A stretch of 64,000 nt of DNA, from assembly GCF_029094545.1 (NCBI RefSeq), contig NZ_CP117835.1, positions 3,948,001-4,012,000 on the forward strand. Reading direction: 5' to 3'. Source of the DNA: Alkalihalophilus pseudofirmus (GTDB lineage: Bacteria > Bacillota > Bacilli > Bacillales > Bacillaceae_D). Numbering within the stretch: the first letter of the stretch is position 1; each line of letters opens with the position of its first letter. The notes beneath the pieces were generated by a model. It had not been told where the DNA came from. It saw only the letters and a list, made by a program, of their open reading frames with translations, and ran no database searches. Positions 55,775 to 63,576 of the stretch are shown here, piece by piece. The position numbers were made by a program, and so were the translations under genes.

Positions 55775-56374
55775 TCACTTATTCATTCTAGAAAGAAAAT
55801 CACCTAACAAATCATCGGCATCCTCTTCTTCAGTATCCTCTAACTCTTCTGTAGCTGCCTGTTCTTTGTTCATTTGGCTCCAGTCAAAGTTCATAAGTTC
55901 ATCATCTGATGTGCGAGGTGGTGTATGCTCCTCCTCTTCTGTTGCTGCAACTTCTTCTATAGCTTCTTTTTGATCATCAAAAGAAGAAAGCTCAATTTCT
56001 TGAAGATAAAGAGCCTCATCAATATCAAGTGAAGAACTATTGAGAGCCGCTAAAACAGATGTGGCACGCATCGGATCAGCCAGCAGCTGATAAACAATGC
56101 TCCCTAACAAGGCTTCAGAATGAGAGTGCTTAAGCCAATTTCGCTGTTCCTTGCTTAACTGTTTAGGCAAAGGAATCGTAACCGTTTCTCTGTCTTGTGA
56201 AAGTGAATGGCTTACCCCTTCTAATACATATTCAGCCATCTTGCTTGAAAAGTTTCTTCTCTCCGTCTCTTTTAACTTCTGAAGCTGCCTTAGAATATGA
56301 TCAGGAGTATCAGAAGGAAGGCGAAAAGTAATCGCCTGCCCCCTTTCAATTCCTGTTGACCCCTTTTTTTTCAT
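55775..56374 (-). CDS. probable ParR/AlfB-type partition adaptor
   Basis: 199 residues. The N-terminus AITFRLPSDTPDHILRQLQKLKETERRNFSSKMAEYVLEG is a beta strand followed by two helices, as in ribbon-helix-helix DNA-binding proteins. The middle has a second helical part, and the C-terminal third is very acidic (EEVAATEEEE, ELEDTEEEDADD) and ends in LLGDFLSRMNK. In plasmid systems the ParM partner binds the centromere by such a domain and touches the actin filament by its C-terminal end. Ribosome site AGGTG is 5 nt from this ATG. It starts about 11 bp after the parM stop. No sequence family is recognisable, so the role is from context. Confidence 0.65.
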   Translation of the reverse strand: MKKKGSTGIERGQAITFRLPSDTPDHILRQLQKLKETERRNFSSKMAEYVLEGVSHSLSQDRETVTIPLPKQLSKEQRNWLKHSHSEALLGSIVYQLLADPMRATSVLAALNSSSLDIDEALYLQEIELSSFDDQKEAIEEVAATEEEEHTPPRTSDDELMNFDWSQMNKEQAATEELEDTEEEDADDLLGDFLSRMNK

Positions 56375-56385
56375 CATAGCACCTA

Positions 56386-57582
56386 TTATTTCTTAGCCGC
56401 TTTTTTCTCTTGATGAGACTGAGGATCTTTCGCTGCTGCGACTTGATTATTTTTACGATCAAAATCAGCAATCAGCTTGTAATATGCATTAGCCATCATC
56501 CAGATGCTCTCTTTCTCATCTTCAAAGAACGCAATATTATAACCGTCTAAATTATTATTTAATGTTTTCAAGTACTCTTTTAATACCATCGCACCGCCGC
56601 CTACAAAGTAGCAAATCTCTGTTTGCGAATTCTTTTGCCATACGTTACGAAGATGGCGGTATTGCTTTTTCGCAAGTTCAAATAAAATGCGGTCTGTAAT
56701 GTCATGAACACTCGTACGGCTTCCTTTAACCATGATGTGATTGCGGTCTTGCTTTTTCGTAATGACCTCAACTACATCGCGGCGAGTATCTAACTCAACA
56801 CCGTGTTTCGTTCTAATTTCTTCACGGATGGCCTCAAGAGATTCAGACACCCCAAGGTTAAAGCCTTGAGCCTTATCATCATCAACATTACGGTTTTTAA
56901 TAACAGCGATATCTGTTGAAAGCCCGCCGATATCTTGAATTAAAATACGCTTATCTACTAGATCACGATTAATAATATTTAAATCTTTATCCATCACTAA
57001 GTTAATGTAGGCAGCAAAGCCTTCTGGATATACTTTTACTTGGTCAAAGCGGATGTTAACTTTTAATCCTTGGTATTTAGGTGTCACTAAAAACTCTACT
57101 TGGTGAACAGAGCTTAGAAGCTGAGAACGATATCCAACATCTTTTCCTTCTTTTACTTCACGAAGCGGCAAGCCCGTCCCTAACGTATAATTTGCATCTA
57201 TTACTTGATTAGACTTTTTAAACAGCTCGCCGTTTTCCGCACGAACTGCATCAAGCGCTAATGTAGCAAAAAGCATAACAAGCGTTTGATCTTCTTCAGA
57301 TTTACTGCTGCCTGGGTCAAGCTCTGTCGCATTGTCGCTTTTTGTCGCTAAATTCCCCACACGATAGATCGCATTATTATCATTTAATGCGGGTGAATGG
57401 ACACGGATATGTATTCCTTCTAAAGGATCTTTATCATTTAATTCCTCAATTCCAATAACAGGACGATCCTCTGTATCTCTAGCAATTACATTTGGGATAT
57501 TTAATTCAAAATCAGCTTTTCCAAATAAGGCTTTAACTGAATCATTACCAACATCAATAGCTGCGATTCTACTTTTCGTCAT
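56386..57582 (-). CDS. parM: ParM/StbA-type actin-like segregation ATPase
   Basis: 398 residues of the actin/Hsp70 ATPase fold. Phosphate-1 loop is AAIDVGNDSVKALF (Asp10), phosphate-2 loop is IQDIGGLSTDIAVI (Asp217) and the adenosine motif is VGGGAMVLKEYL (327-338). It belongs with plasmid ParM/Alp proteins (AlfA/Alp7A-like) rather than MreB. Such proteins polymerise into dynamic filaments that push plasmids apart. ATG at 57582 is used, since GAAAGG lies 12 nt upstream and the next start further out has no ribosome site. Downstream is the adaptor; upstream, repeats. The surrounding genes are chromosomal. Confidence 0.83.
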   Translation of the reverse strand: MTKSRIAAIDVGNDSVKALFGKADFELNIPNVIARDTEDRPVIGIEELNDKDPLEGIHIRVHSPALNDNNAIYRVGNLATKSDNATELDPGSSKSEEDQTLVMLFATLALDAVRAENGELFKKSNQVIDANYTLGTGLPLREVKEGKDVGYRSQLLSSVHQVEFLVTPKYQGLKVNIRFDQVKVYPEGFAAYINLVMDKDLNIINRDLVDKRILIQDIGGLSTDIAVIKNRNVDDDKAQGFNLGVSESLEAIREEIRTKHGVELDTRRDVVEVITKKQDRNHIMVKGSRTSVHDITDRILFELAKKQYRHLRNVWQKNSQTEICYFVGGGAMVLKEYLKTLNNNLDGYNIAFFEDEKESIWMMANAYYKLIADFDRKNNQVAAAKDPQSHQEKKAAKK

Positions 57583-57662
57583 ACATGTATCAAACCTTTC
57601 CATATAAAATAATGGCTAAATAGAATAATGGATCTAAATCTATCTTTTACCATTTCTATTTA

Positions 57663-57691
57663 AGAGTATCTCAGCACCATCTTTCCGTCAA
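57663..57691 (-). promoter_or_regulatory. promoter of the parM operon
   Basis: Minus strand TTGACG (57686-57691), 17-bp spacer, TACTCT (57663-57668). It abuts the repeat region, so binding there could also repress the operon. Confidence 0.55.
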
Positions 57692-57715
57692 TCACCCAAT
57701 AGTTGCATTCAAATA

Positions 57716-57858
57716 GTATACATGTTTACATTTTTGTATACTTGTATACCATTATGTATGCATGGCTTTAAAACAGTATGTGTACTTGTTTGTATACATG
57801 TTTACATTTTTGTATACACATAGTTTACATCTTGTTTTCTTGTTTACATTTTTGTATA
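57716..57858. repeat. centromere-like iteron region (parC candidate)
   Basis: Two exact 26-bp copies (57716-57741 and 57792-57817), each GTATACATG...TTTGTATAC with palindromic GTATAC ends. A third copy of the inner 18 bp (TGTTTACATTTTTGTATA) is at 57841-57858, and a degraded one at 57822-57839. Extra GTATAC and TGTATGC words fill the gaps. The stretch is far more AT-rich and repetitive than its flanks. Position directly upstream of parM fits a plasmid centromere. The remaining 57859-58022 has no recognised gene. Confidence 0.8.
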
Positions 57859-58022
57859 GATTATAAAATTACCAGTAATATCCTTCTGTTGGGCACAATT
57901 AGACTACTAGAAACGTCATATCCTCTTCTTTCAAGTCCAGCTCAGAACGCTAGTACTCTCCATCGAGCTATAAAAAAATGAGTGCGGTACAAACTATACT
58001 AAGATCATTAGAAAGGCTCCAC

Positions 58023-58059
58023 AAAAAAGAGCCAGGCGAAACATTTCCCACCTGGCTGA
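58023..58059 (-). terminator. terminator of the oppA-like gene
   Basis: Minus strand AGCCAGGTGG / CGCCTGGCT followed by CTTTTTT. Confidence 0.85.
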
Positions 58060-58066
58060 CTTTATA

Positions 58067-59671
58067 CTACTTCTTTTGAATCGTTACATCTTGCAGCTGA
58101 TATACACCAGATGCATCAGACCAGAACCCTTCAACACCTTCCCCTACTCCCATAATATGAGATGGGTGATATAAGAAAGCCATCGGTGATTCCTCATTTA
58201 AGTAGTTTGTTGCCTCTACATACATTTGAAGTCTCGTATCTTCATCTTGTTCTATACGTGCCTCATATAACATTTGATCAAACGCTTCATCTTGCATAAA
58301 TACGCGATTACCAGAGCCTACACTATCAGAGTGGAATAACATGTGCATAGGATAATCAGCATCACCTGTACCAAGAGATAAGCCTAGAATAAACATATCA
58401 TGTTCACCAGCAGTAGTAGCATCTAAGTATGCCCCCCACTCTACCACTTGAATATCAACATCAATCCCAATTTCAGCTAAGCTTGCTTGTGTAAGTTCAG
58501 CAATATCAATACGTTCACGATTATCATTTGTCCAGATTGTTGTATTAAATCCATTTTCATAACCCGCTTCAGCTAGAAGTTCTTTCGCCCCTTCAACATC
58601 ACGCTCAATCGCATCTACCTCTTCGCTAAATCCAAAGTTCGTATCATTGATTGGGCCAATAGCAGCTTCACCTGTACCATCTAAAATACCATTAAGCATT
58701 GCTTCTTTATCAAGCGTCATCGCAATCGCTTGTCTAACTAATTTATTATCAAACGGTTCTTTCTCCATATTAAAGCCGAGATATGTGATACTTGCGGCAT
58801 TTCGAACATAAGCTTCAGTTCCAGCCATATTTTCAACACGGCTTAAATCACTTGGCTGTACAGGGTCAATAATATGAGCTGATCCTGTCTCAAGCTCAGC
58901 AATACGTGTTAAGTCTTCAGGTACCACTCTGAATGTTACTTTATCTACCTTAGCGTTCTCACCCCAATAATCTTCAAAATTATCTAGAACGAGATGATCA
59001 CCAGGCTGCCAGTTATCAAATTTAAAGAATCCAGTTCCAATAGGGTTTTCATTTACATATGTACCAGGCTGTTCTCCATTCTCTACTGCTTCGTTATCCC
59101 CGTCAATAACCTCTTTACTGATCATACTTGATGCATAATGTGCCATATGAGCAGGAAGCGGAGCAAATGGCTGCTCTGTTTTAAACTGAATTGTATGGTC
59201 ATCTACTACATTAATTTCTTCCACAATTTCAAAAAGAATAGCACGCGGAGATGCTGTTGTTTCATCCAAGATACGTTCAACATTCGCCTTTACGACTTCA
59301 GCGTTAAATTCACTGCCATCATGGAAATACACATCTTCACGAAGCTTAAACTCCCAAACGTCCTCTTCAACCGGCGTCCATTCTTCTGCTAACAAAGGCT
59401 CAAGTTCCATGTCGGTGTTGTACTTTACGAGTGTTTGGTAGATATTTGACTGAACATTCCCACTTGGAACATCACTAGACGTATGTGGATCAAGTGACGT
59501 AGCATCCGATAAAACCGCTACTACAAGATCACCGCCTCCCTCTGCTTCTACTCCTTGCCCAGTCTCATCTGTCGCTTCGCCATTAGATGTTGGTTCGCTT
59601 GCACAACCCACAAGCGCCAAAGCCATAGCAATAGAACAAACACCAGCTCTGAAAAATTTGCTTTTAATCAT
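58067..59671 (-). CDS. oligopeptide/dipeptide-binding lipoprotein (family 5 SBP)
   Basis: Lipid-anchored periplasm-side binding protein of 534 residues: signal peptide with lipobox LVGC (Cys23), an acidic linker, then an SBP_bac_5 domain (DATSLDPHTSSDVPSGNV, WEFKLREDVYFHDGSEFNAEVVKANVERI, GTGFFKFDNW). It binds peptides, glutathione or nickel chelates for an ABC importer. No permease or ATPase gene is adjacent, so it is an orphan that must use a transporter elsewhere. GGGAGG precedes the ATG by about 7 nt. Confidence 0.88.
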   Translation of the reverse strand: MIKSKFFRAGVCSIAMALALVGCASEPTSNGEATDETGQGVEAEGGGDLVVAVLSDATSLDPHTSSDVPSGNVQSNIYQTLVKYNTDMELEPLLAEEWTPVEEDVWEFKLREDVYFHDGSEFNAEVVKANVERILDETTASPRAILFEIVEEINVVDDHTIQFKTEQPFAPLPAHMAHYASSMISKEVIDGDNEAVENGEQPGTYVNENPIGTGFFKFDNWQPGDHLVLDNFEDYWGENAKVDKVTFRVVPEDLTRIAELETGSAHIIDPVQPSDLSRVENMAGTEAYVRNAASITYLGFNMEKEPFDNKLVRQAIAMTLDKEAMLNGILDGTGEAAIGPINDTNFGFSEEVDAIERDVEGAKELLAEAGYENGFNTTIWTNDNRERIDIAELTQASLAEIGIDVDIQVVEWGAYLDATTAGEHDMFILGLSLGTGDADYPMHMLFHSDSVGSGNRVFMQDEAFDQMLYEARIEQDEDTRLQMYVEATNYLNEESPMAFLYHPSHIMGVGEGVEGFWSDASGVYQLQDVTIQKK

Positions 59672-59919
59672 GACATCCTCCCTTAAAATAGTCTTTTTGA
59701 CACATACAAAATTACTACACTATTACAAGATTGTAAACAGTATTAACAGAAAATTTTATTTTTTTATTATTTTTAGAAACTATAGTTAAATGTAAAGTGC
59801 TGTATTTAATGCCAATCATCTAGTGTCACTAAATATATTTACTATATTTTTCCTTGATTTATGGATAAAGCTTTCTTTGTATATATTTATACTGAAATAA
59901 TATGTCCTCTTACAAAAGA
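59672..59919. other. AT-rich gap upstream of the binding-protein gene
   Basis: About 250 bp, very AT-rich; no gene, RNA or clear promoter was recognised. Confidence 0.4.
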
Positions 59920-59951
59920 CAAAAAAAGAGAGGGGACATGTCCCCTCTCTG
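59920..59951 (-). terminator. terminator of katE
   Basis: AGAGAGGGGACATGTCCCCTCTCT palindromic stem (24 bp across), then TTTTTTT on the minus strand. Confidence 0.9.
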
Positions 59952-59972
59952 TATACATATTCAACCATTTGT

Positions 59973-62009
59973 TTATCGGTTCCAATGGCGGTGTTCCATA
60001 ACCGCTCCAGTAAGGTTTTGACTGAAAATGTTCATATCAGTTCCAGTTACTACTCCTTCTTTTTCTACAATTTCTTGTTCTTCTAGCCACTTAATACCTA
60101 CATGAGTCGCCCCGATTGGCTTGAAGTGAGCATAAGCTTCTTTAATAAAGTACACAGCATCGTCTTTAAACGATGGATCAACTTCCTTTCCACCGACTAC
60201 ATATAAAGCATCGAACAATACAGATTCGCCAGTCAGGAAGGTGTGATCAATTTCAATTTCGCTGCCTCCTGCGCATTTTTTAATGCCTAATTTATCACTG
60301 ATAAACTCTGCTTGAATCCCTTTAGACTGAAGCTCATTAAGAACTTGCTTCACTTCGTCTCCGTTAAATCCATTATCTATAATAACCCCAACTTTACGAG
60401 TATCAGGCTTTTTAATTGTATTTTCCTGACTAAGAGCCGGAGAAGATTTTGTCACACTAGAACCTTCAGATTGAGGTAGATTCGCTCCAATCGCCTCAGC
60501 TACCGGCTTTGCTAAATCCGATGTTACATGGGCAAACATCTCCACGACTTGCTGTTGAACCGACTTACTTTGAACTTTTCCGAGCTCAAAACTGAACGCT
60601 TCAATAATGTGATTTTTTTCAACCTCGCTCATACTATTCCAGAATAATTTAGCTTGAGAGAAATGATCTTTAAAGCTTTCACTTCTTTTACGAACTTTAC
60701 GCCCCTCTACCTTCTCCTGATAATGAGCATAGCCTCCTTCTTCTTCAGATGCTGGTTGTGGTGTATTAGCTGCTAAAGAGTTTTTATGATAACTTACCTG
60801 TCCTTTATTAATCGTTTGACGCCCATACCCATCTCGCTGGTTATTATGGAAAGGACATACCGGTCTATTAATCGGCAGCTCATGAAAGTTAGGACCTCCT
60901 AAGCGGATCAGCTGTGTATCCGTATAGGAGAACAATCTACCTTGCAAGAGAGGATCATTTGTAAAATCAATTCCCGGTACTACATGTCCTGGATGGAAGG
61001 CAACTTGCTCCGTTTCAGCAAATACATTATCTACATTACGGTTTAATGTCATTTTCCCGATGATTTTCACAGGTACTTCTTCTTCTGGCCATATCTTTGT
61101 CGGATCGAGTACATCAAAGTCGAAGTTAAATTCATCCTCTTCGCTAATAAGCTGAACACCTAGTTCATATTCAGGATAATCTCCATTTTCAATCGATTCC
61201 CATAAGTCACGACGGTGGAAATCGGGGTCTTTACCAGCAATTTTCTGTGCTTCATCCCACACAAGCGAATGAATACCAAGCACCGGCTTCCAATGAAACT
61301 TAACAAAATGAGCTTTACCTTCTTCATTAACAAATCGGAAAGTGTGGACTCCGAAGCCTTCCATCATCCGGAAGCTGCGGGGGATGGATCGGTCTGACAT
61401 TGCCCACATGACCATATGGGCAGATTCCTGATTGTTTGCAATGAAGTCCCAAAATGTATCATGAGCTGATTGTGCTTGTGGGATTTCATTATGCGGTTCT
61501 GGCTTAAGGGCATGAACTAAATCTGGAAACTTAATTGCATCTTGGATAAAGAAAACAGGAATATTATTACCCACTAAATCGTAGTTTCCTTCTTCAGTAT
61601 AAAATTTAGTCGCAAATCCACGAGCATCTCGAACTGTCTCAGCAGAACCTTTTGAACCTGCTACTGTAGAGAAGCGGACAAAAACAGGTGTTTTAACAGA
61701 TGGATCTTGCAAAAACTTTGCCTTTGTAAACTCTTTCATAGAATCATATACTTGGAACTCACCGTGTGCTGCAAATCCACGGGCATGAACAATCCTCTCA
61801 GGGATCCGTTCATGGTCAAAATGAGTCATTTTTTCACGGAAATGAAAGTCTTCCATTAAAGTTGGACCACGTTCGCCAGCCTTAAGGGAAAATTCATCTT
61901 CAGAAACTTTTAATCCTTGATTGGTTGTCAATTTTTTCCCTTCATCTTCAACTCGAAATGATTCTAGCTGTTGATCTTTTTTATTCTGCATTTCTCGTTC
62001 ATTACTCAT
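59973..62009 (-). CDS. katE: large-subunit (HPII-type) catalase
   Basis: Heme catalase of 678 residues. The core (about 25-500) has the distal His in RIVHARGFAAHG, Asn in GNNIPVFFIQD, and the proximal Tyr in RLFSYTDTQLIRLG. A C-terminal flavodoxin/GATase-like domain (about 535-678; KVGVIIDNGFNGDEV) is the mark of the large-subunit clade, as in B. subtilis KatE. It removes H2O2. The ATG at 62009 follows GGAGG by 8 nt; a longer in-frame start has no site. Sigma-B promoter upstream. Confidence 0.95.
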   Translation of the reverse strand: MSNEREMQNKKDQQLESFRVEDEGKKLTTNQGLKVSEDEFSLKAGERGPTLMEDFHFREKMTHFDHERIPERIVHARGFAAHGEFQVYDSMKEFTKAKFLQDPSVKTPVFVRFSTVAGSKGSAETVRDARGFATKFYTEEGNYDLVGNNIPVFFIQDAIKFPDLVHALKPEPHNEIPQAQSAHDTFWDFIANNQESAHMVMWAMSDRSIPRSFRMMEGFGVHTFRFVNEEGKAHFVKFHWKPVLGIHSLVWDEAQKIAGKDPDFHRRDLWESIENGDYPEYELGVQLISEEDEFNFDFDVLDPTKIWPEEEVPVKIIGKMTLNRNVDNVFAETEQVAFHPGHVVPGIDFTNDPLLQGRLFSYTDTQLIRLGGPNFHELPINRPVCPFHNNQRDGYGRQTINKGQVSYHKNSLAANTPQPASEEEGGYAHYQEKVEGRKVRKRSESFKDHFSQAKLFWNSMSEVEKNHIIEAFSFELGKVQSKSVQQQVVEMFAHVTSDLAKPVAEAIGANLPQSEGSSVTKSSPALSQENTIKKPDTRKVGVIIDNGFNGDEVKQVLNELQSKGIQAEFISDKLGIKKCAGGSEIEIDHTFLTGESVLFDALYVVGGKEVDPSFKDDAVYFIKEAYAHFKPIGATHVGIKWLEEQEIVEKEGVVTGTDMNIFSQNLTGAVMEHRHWNR

Positions 62010-62066
62010 TTCATTGTCCTCCCTTAAACATGCAATCATTTTTTTACGGTTAATATCCAATACTCT

Positions 62067-62092
62067 CTACCCTTTGGAATGAATAGTAAAAC
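62067..62092 (-). promoter_or_regulatory. sigma-B promoter of katE
   Basis: Minus strand GTTTTA (62087-62092), 14-bp spacer, GGGTAG (62067-62072): the general-stress consensus. B. subtilis katE is sigma-B dependent. Confidence 0.78.
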
Positions 62093-62247
62093 AAGAAAAT
62101 GATGACCATTTTAAAAGAGGTGACTTTCGATCTATTTTGTTTTCACTAGTATTTGACTCACTGGTAAATAAAGATAGTTCCACCCTCTCTACTTAATTTG
62201 TTATAATACAAGAATGAACGTAAATGACAATTAAAAAGAGGAGAAAG

Positions 62248-63024
62248 ATGCTTGTGTTTAATGTCATCACTCAAGCTGAAACGCTTGCCGTACTAAACTC
62301 TATTGGAGAAAATATCTTCATTGCAGATAATGACTTTCAGTTAGTATGGATGAATAATTCTGCCCATCAACTACTAGAAGAAATAAAAGATGATATTCAT
62401 ATATCAAATTCACATGATGTACTAGGAAAGAATTTATCAATTTTCCATCGTAACTTTAATCACCAACAACATATATTAACGCACCATCTTCCTTATCAAA
62501 CAAAAATCAAGCTTTATGGGAAGTATTCGGCCTTGCTAAAAGTGACAAGACTTAAAAATGAGAAGAATGAAGAGGTTGGCTACATTCTTACCTGGGATGA
62601 TGTAACAGCTGCTGAGGAAGAAAATGAGAGGCAAATGTCACTGTTAGAGCAGTTAAGTACCCCCATCCTCCCTATGGCTGTCGATGACTCCCTGCTAGTT
62701 CCCTTGATCGGAACGTACGATAGCAAGCGCTTTGATCTGTTGCAGCAAAAATTATTAAAGGAGTGCGCCAAACTGGGGATAGAGTACGTCGTTTTTGATT
62801 TCAGCGCTATGATAGTTGAAGATCATGATCTAGTGGTCAATCAAATTGCAACAATCTCAGAAACAGTGTCTTTAATTGGCGCAGAGCCTATATATGTAGG
62901 GTTTCAAATACCGCTTATAAAGAACTTAGTAGCACAAAAAGTGAAACCAGAAGCCAAAATATATGGCTCTTTCAAGCAAGCCTCGACTTATTTACTTAAG
63001 AAAACTGGTTACCTGAGCTCTTAA
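62248..63024 (+). CDS. PAS-STAS protein, RsbR-like
   Basis: 258 residues: PAS-like N-terminal domain (about 8-120; IGENIFIADNDFQLVWMNNSAHQLL and GYILTWDDVT), short linker, and a STAS domain (about 135-255) starting TPILPMAVDDSLLVPLIGTYDSKR, the RsbR-type signature. RsbR paralogues form stressosomes that release sigma-B. The usual phosphorylatable Thr positions were not obvious. AGAGGAG lies 4 nt before the ATG at 62248; the ATG at 62224 is upstream of that site. Divergent from katE, a sigma-B target. Confidence 0.78.
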   Translation: MLVFNVITQAETLAVLNSIGENIFIADNDFQLVWMNNSAHQLLEEIKDDIHISNSHDVLGKNLSIFHRNFNHQQHILTHHLPYQTKIKLYGKYSALLKVTRLKNEKNEEVGYILTWDDVTAAEEENERQMSLLEQLSTPILPMAVDDSLLVPLIGTYDSKRFDLLQQKLLKECAKLGIEYVVFDFSAMIVEDHDLVVNQIATISETVSLIGAEPIYVGFQIPLIKNLVAQKVKPEAKIYGSFKQASTYLLKKTGYLSS

Positions 63025-63036
63025 AGATACTAGTAA

Positions 63037-63070
63037 AAGAAGCTGCTCCTAAGGGGCAGCTTCTTTCTTA
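63037..63070 (+). terminator. terminator of the RsbR-like gene
   Basis: AAGAAGCTGCTCC / GGGGCAGCTTCTT with TTCTT after it. Confidence 0.85.
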
Positions 63071-63114
63071 TTATTTAATACTTTTCAGGCGGAACCTGTT
63101 AGGGCACCCTATTT

Positions 63115-63507
63115 CTACGAGGTATTAGTAATCCTGCCTAGAAAGAAACCATCCACTTCACTCAACTTTCCTCTCCATAATCTAACGCCTGATTGTGGAA
63201 TAGGATTGCTGTCTCCATAATAAATGTCAGCATGCTTTAAGTGGATATAATTCGCCTCTTCTGTTCCACTTTTTCCTGCTTCTTCACTTGCAGATGCCAT
63301 CTGCTTAGATATAGCTTGAGTTATATCATCGCTATCCTCAAATCCTTCACTCAAGTCCATAAAATAATCCTTTGCAGACATCAACGTCCCTGTTATAAGA
63401 CAACCATCTATTTGTAACGTAAGGTCTAACGTAAACCCTCGGTTATTAGCTGCCTGCACGAAAAATTCAAGAATGGGATCTTTCTTTAGAACTAAATCAT
63501 TCCTCAC
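63115..63507 (-). CDS. gvpU: gas vesicle accessory protein GvpU
   Basis: 130 residues. It matches the GvpU pattern: DPILEFFVQAANNRGFTLDLTLQIDGCLITGTLMSAK, and the ending LWRGKLSEVDGFFLGRI. GvpU is the last gene of the Bacillus megaterium gvp operon and is linked to gas-vesicle clustering. GTG at 63507 is chosen because GAGGAG lies 8 nt upstream. It follows a gene for a highly charged protein (gvpT-like), consistent with the order gvpJ-gvpT-gvpU. Confidence 0.82.
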   Translation of the reverse strand: MRNDLVLKKDPILEFFVQAANNRGFTLDLTLQIDGCLITGTLMSAKDYFMDLSEGFEDSDDITQAISKQMASASEEAGKSGTEEANYIHLKHADIYYGDSNPIPQSGVRLWRGKLSEVDGFFLGRITNTS

Positions 63508-63576
63508 CCTTCCATCTCCTCTCACCGTGCAGCCTAAGGAAGTCGATATGGTTAACTCTTATATGCTTTTTCGACT

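Noticed and set aside
57583-58022. CRISPR array from the spaced repeats upstream of parM
   Set aside because: Unit spacing is irregular (76, 23 and 19 bp), gaps themselves are repeat-derived, and there are no cas genes. Iterons fit better.
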